DNA of 32,281 nt, from NCBI GenBank assembly GCA_903834765.1, contig CAILKE010000032.1, positions 1 through 32,281 of the forward strand, given 5' to 3'. Under the pieces are notes generated by a model. It had not been told where the DNA came from, did not search any database, and saw nothing but the letters and a program-made list of their open reading frames with translations. The first letter of the stretch is position 1. Each line of letters begins with the position of its first letter. The translations under genes were made by a program, and so were the position numbers. This DNA comes from an uncultured Bacteroidota bacterium. GTDB lineage: Bacteria > Bacteroidota > Bacteroidia > B-17B0 > Aurantibacillaceae. This document shows positions 31,786 to 32,281 of the stretch, piece after piece.

Positions 31786-32130
31786 ATGTCTATAACAAAA
31801 ATTTTAAAGGAAGATTGGTCGGATTATGAAAGTCGGAAAATAGCGAAGCATAAAAACTTAATAGATTGCAGAGTGCCTTGGGAAACAAATTATTTAATAA
31901 ACAAAATCAAACAAGTATATCCAAATTTATCGGATTCAATTATCATTGATGCATTCACGGCCTGCTGTTTGAGTATGGGAAGTCCATGTGAAAGAAAAAA
32001 ATTCATTGAATATATATCTAACAAGCTAGAAATAGCTCAGGGTTCTTATGAATCAATAAAGTTATATTCTTCAGCAGCCAAAAGAAAAAAACCTCGCCAA
32101 ATTACTGATAGCGATGATATAAATTTTTAA
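31786..32130 (+). CDS. 114-aa protein of unknown function
   Basis: The protein contains PWETNYLINKIKQVYPNLSD followed by SIIIDAFTACCLSMGSPCER and KKFIEYISNKLEIA. This block looks like a small helical family I have seen unnamed in Bacteroidota, with a Trp/Glu start, a CC pair and a basic end. There is no signal peptide or membrane helix, and the C-terminus is charged (KRKKPRQITDSDDINF). It follows the P-loop gene by 86 bases on the same strand and may belong to the same unit. Confidence 0.65.
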   Translation: MSITKILKEDWSDYESRKIAKHKNLIDCRVPWETNYLINKIKQVYPNLSDSIIIDAFTACCLSMGSPCERKKFIEYISNKLEIAQGSYESIKLYSSAAKRKKPRQITDSDDINF

Positions 32131-32281
32131 TTTTTTTAATTAGAGTAAAAAAGGGGCTCTGACTGGCATTCCATGAGGATGAAAAAATTAATTAGACACA
32201 ATACAAACTACAAACTAGACATTGAACCTACAAACTACTAGCCATAAAAAATAGAACTCCAAATAATGTCCATCAAAAAAA
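32131..32281. other. Right end of the window, no gene seen
   Basis: AT-rich sequence with the small direct repeat ACAAACTA (three times between 32207 and 32240). No start of a further gene can be supported before the window ends. Confidence 0.4.

Overview
The window comes from an AT-rich bacterium of the phylum Bacteroidota. Four things point there: a secreted chitinase-like protein ending in a type IX secretion sorting domain, a giant DUF2723 (GT117-like) membrane protein, repeated promoters of the TTTG-N18/19-TAnnTTTG type, and a ComB-type phosphatase and a leader-poor gene style common in that phylum. A finer placement (for example Flavobacteriales or a relative) is a guess. No rRNA, CRISPR array or complete insertion sequence is visible.

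Layout. Positions 1-2400 hold a GIY-YIG nuclease and a divergent AAA ATPase (DUF4143) embedded in families of 69-bp intergenic repeats. Positions 2400-4440 hold a small LamG-like secreted protein and a tandem-Usp stress protein, with three copies of a TTCCA-N5-TGGAA site around them. Positions 4680-9720 are core: tRNA-Ala and the rimP-nusA-infB operon with its own promoter and a leader hairpin. Positions 10250-12580 carry acpP-fabF-rnc, followed by a tRNA-Gly/tRNA-Leu unit. Positions 12958-20118 are a tightly packed minus-strand series: GH18-like secreted protein, glycosyltransferase, 44-aa peptide, nucleotidyltransferase, gcvT, comB and a membrane protein. Then come rpmH, an ABC exporter, proC, the DUF2723 protein and tRNA-Gln.

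From about 26900 to the end the window becomes accessory. It holds a DUF3606-like small protein, then a signalling module: a 103-aa protein with a Cys/Gly-rich tail, two 7-TM sensor proteins from a mosaic duplication, one truncated and one complete histidine kinase, and a NarL/LuxR-type response regulator. The module lies between near-identical 16-bp palindromes. After it come an HNH nuclease without a normal start codon, a P-loop-like protein and a 114-aa unknown, all apparently one unit.

The strongest candidate for something undescribed is the signalling module at 27173-30850. A perfect 69-bp block and a roughly 237-bp block of about 94% identity bracket two strongly diverged sensor genes, as if sensor halves were exchanged as cassettes in front of one kinase and regulator. 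Matching palindromes at both ends suggest autoregulation and regulation of the downstream HNH unit. A second new-looking pattern is the geometry TAnnTTTG-N4-ATG in front of three genes, which would make their transcripts leaderless.
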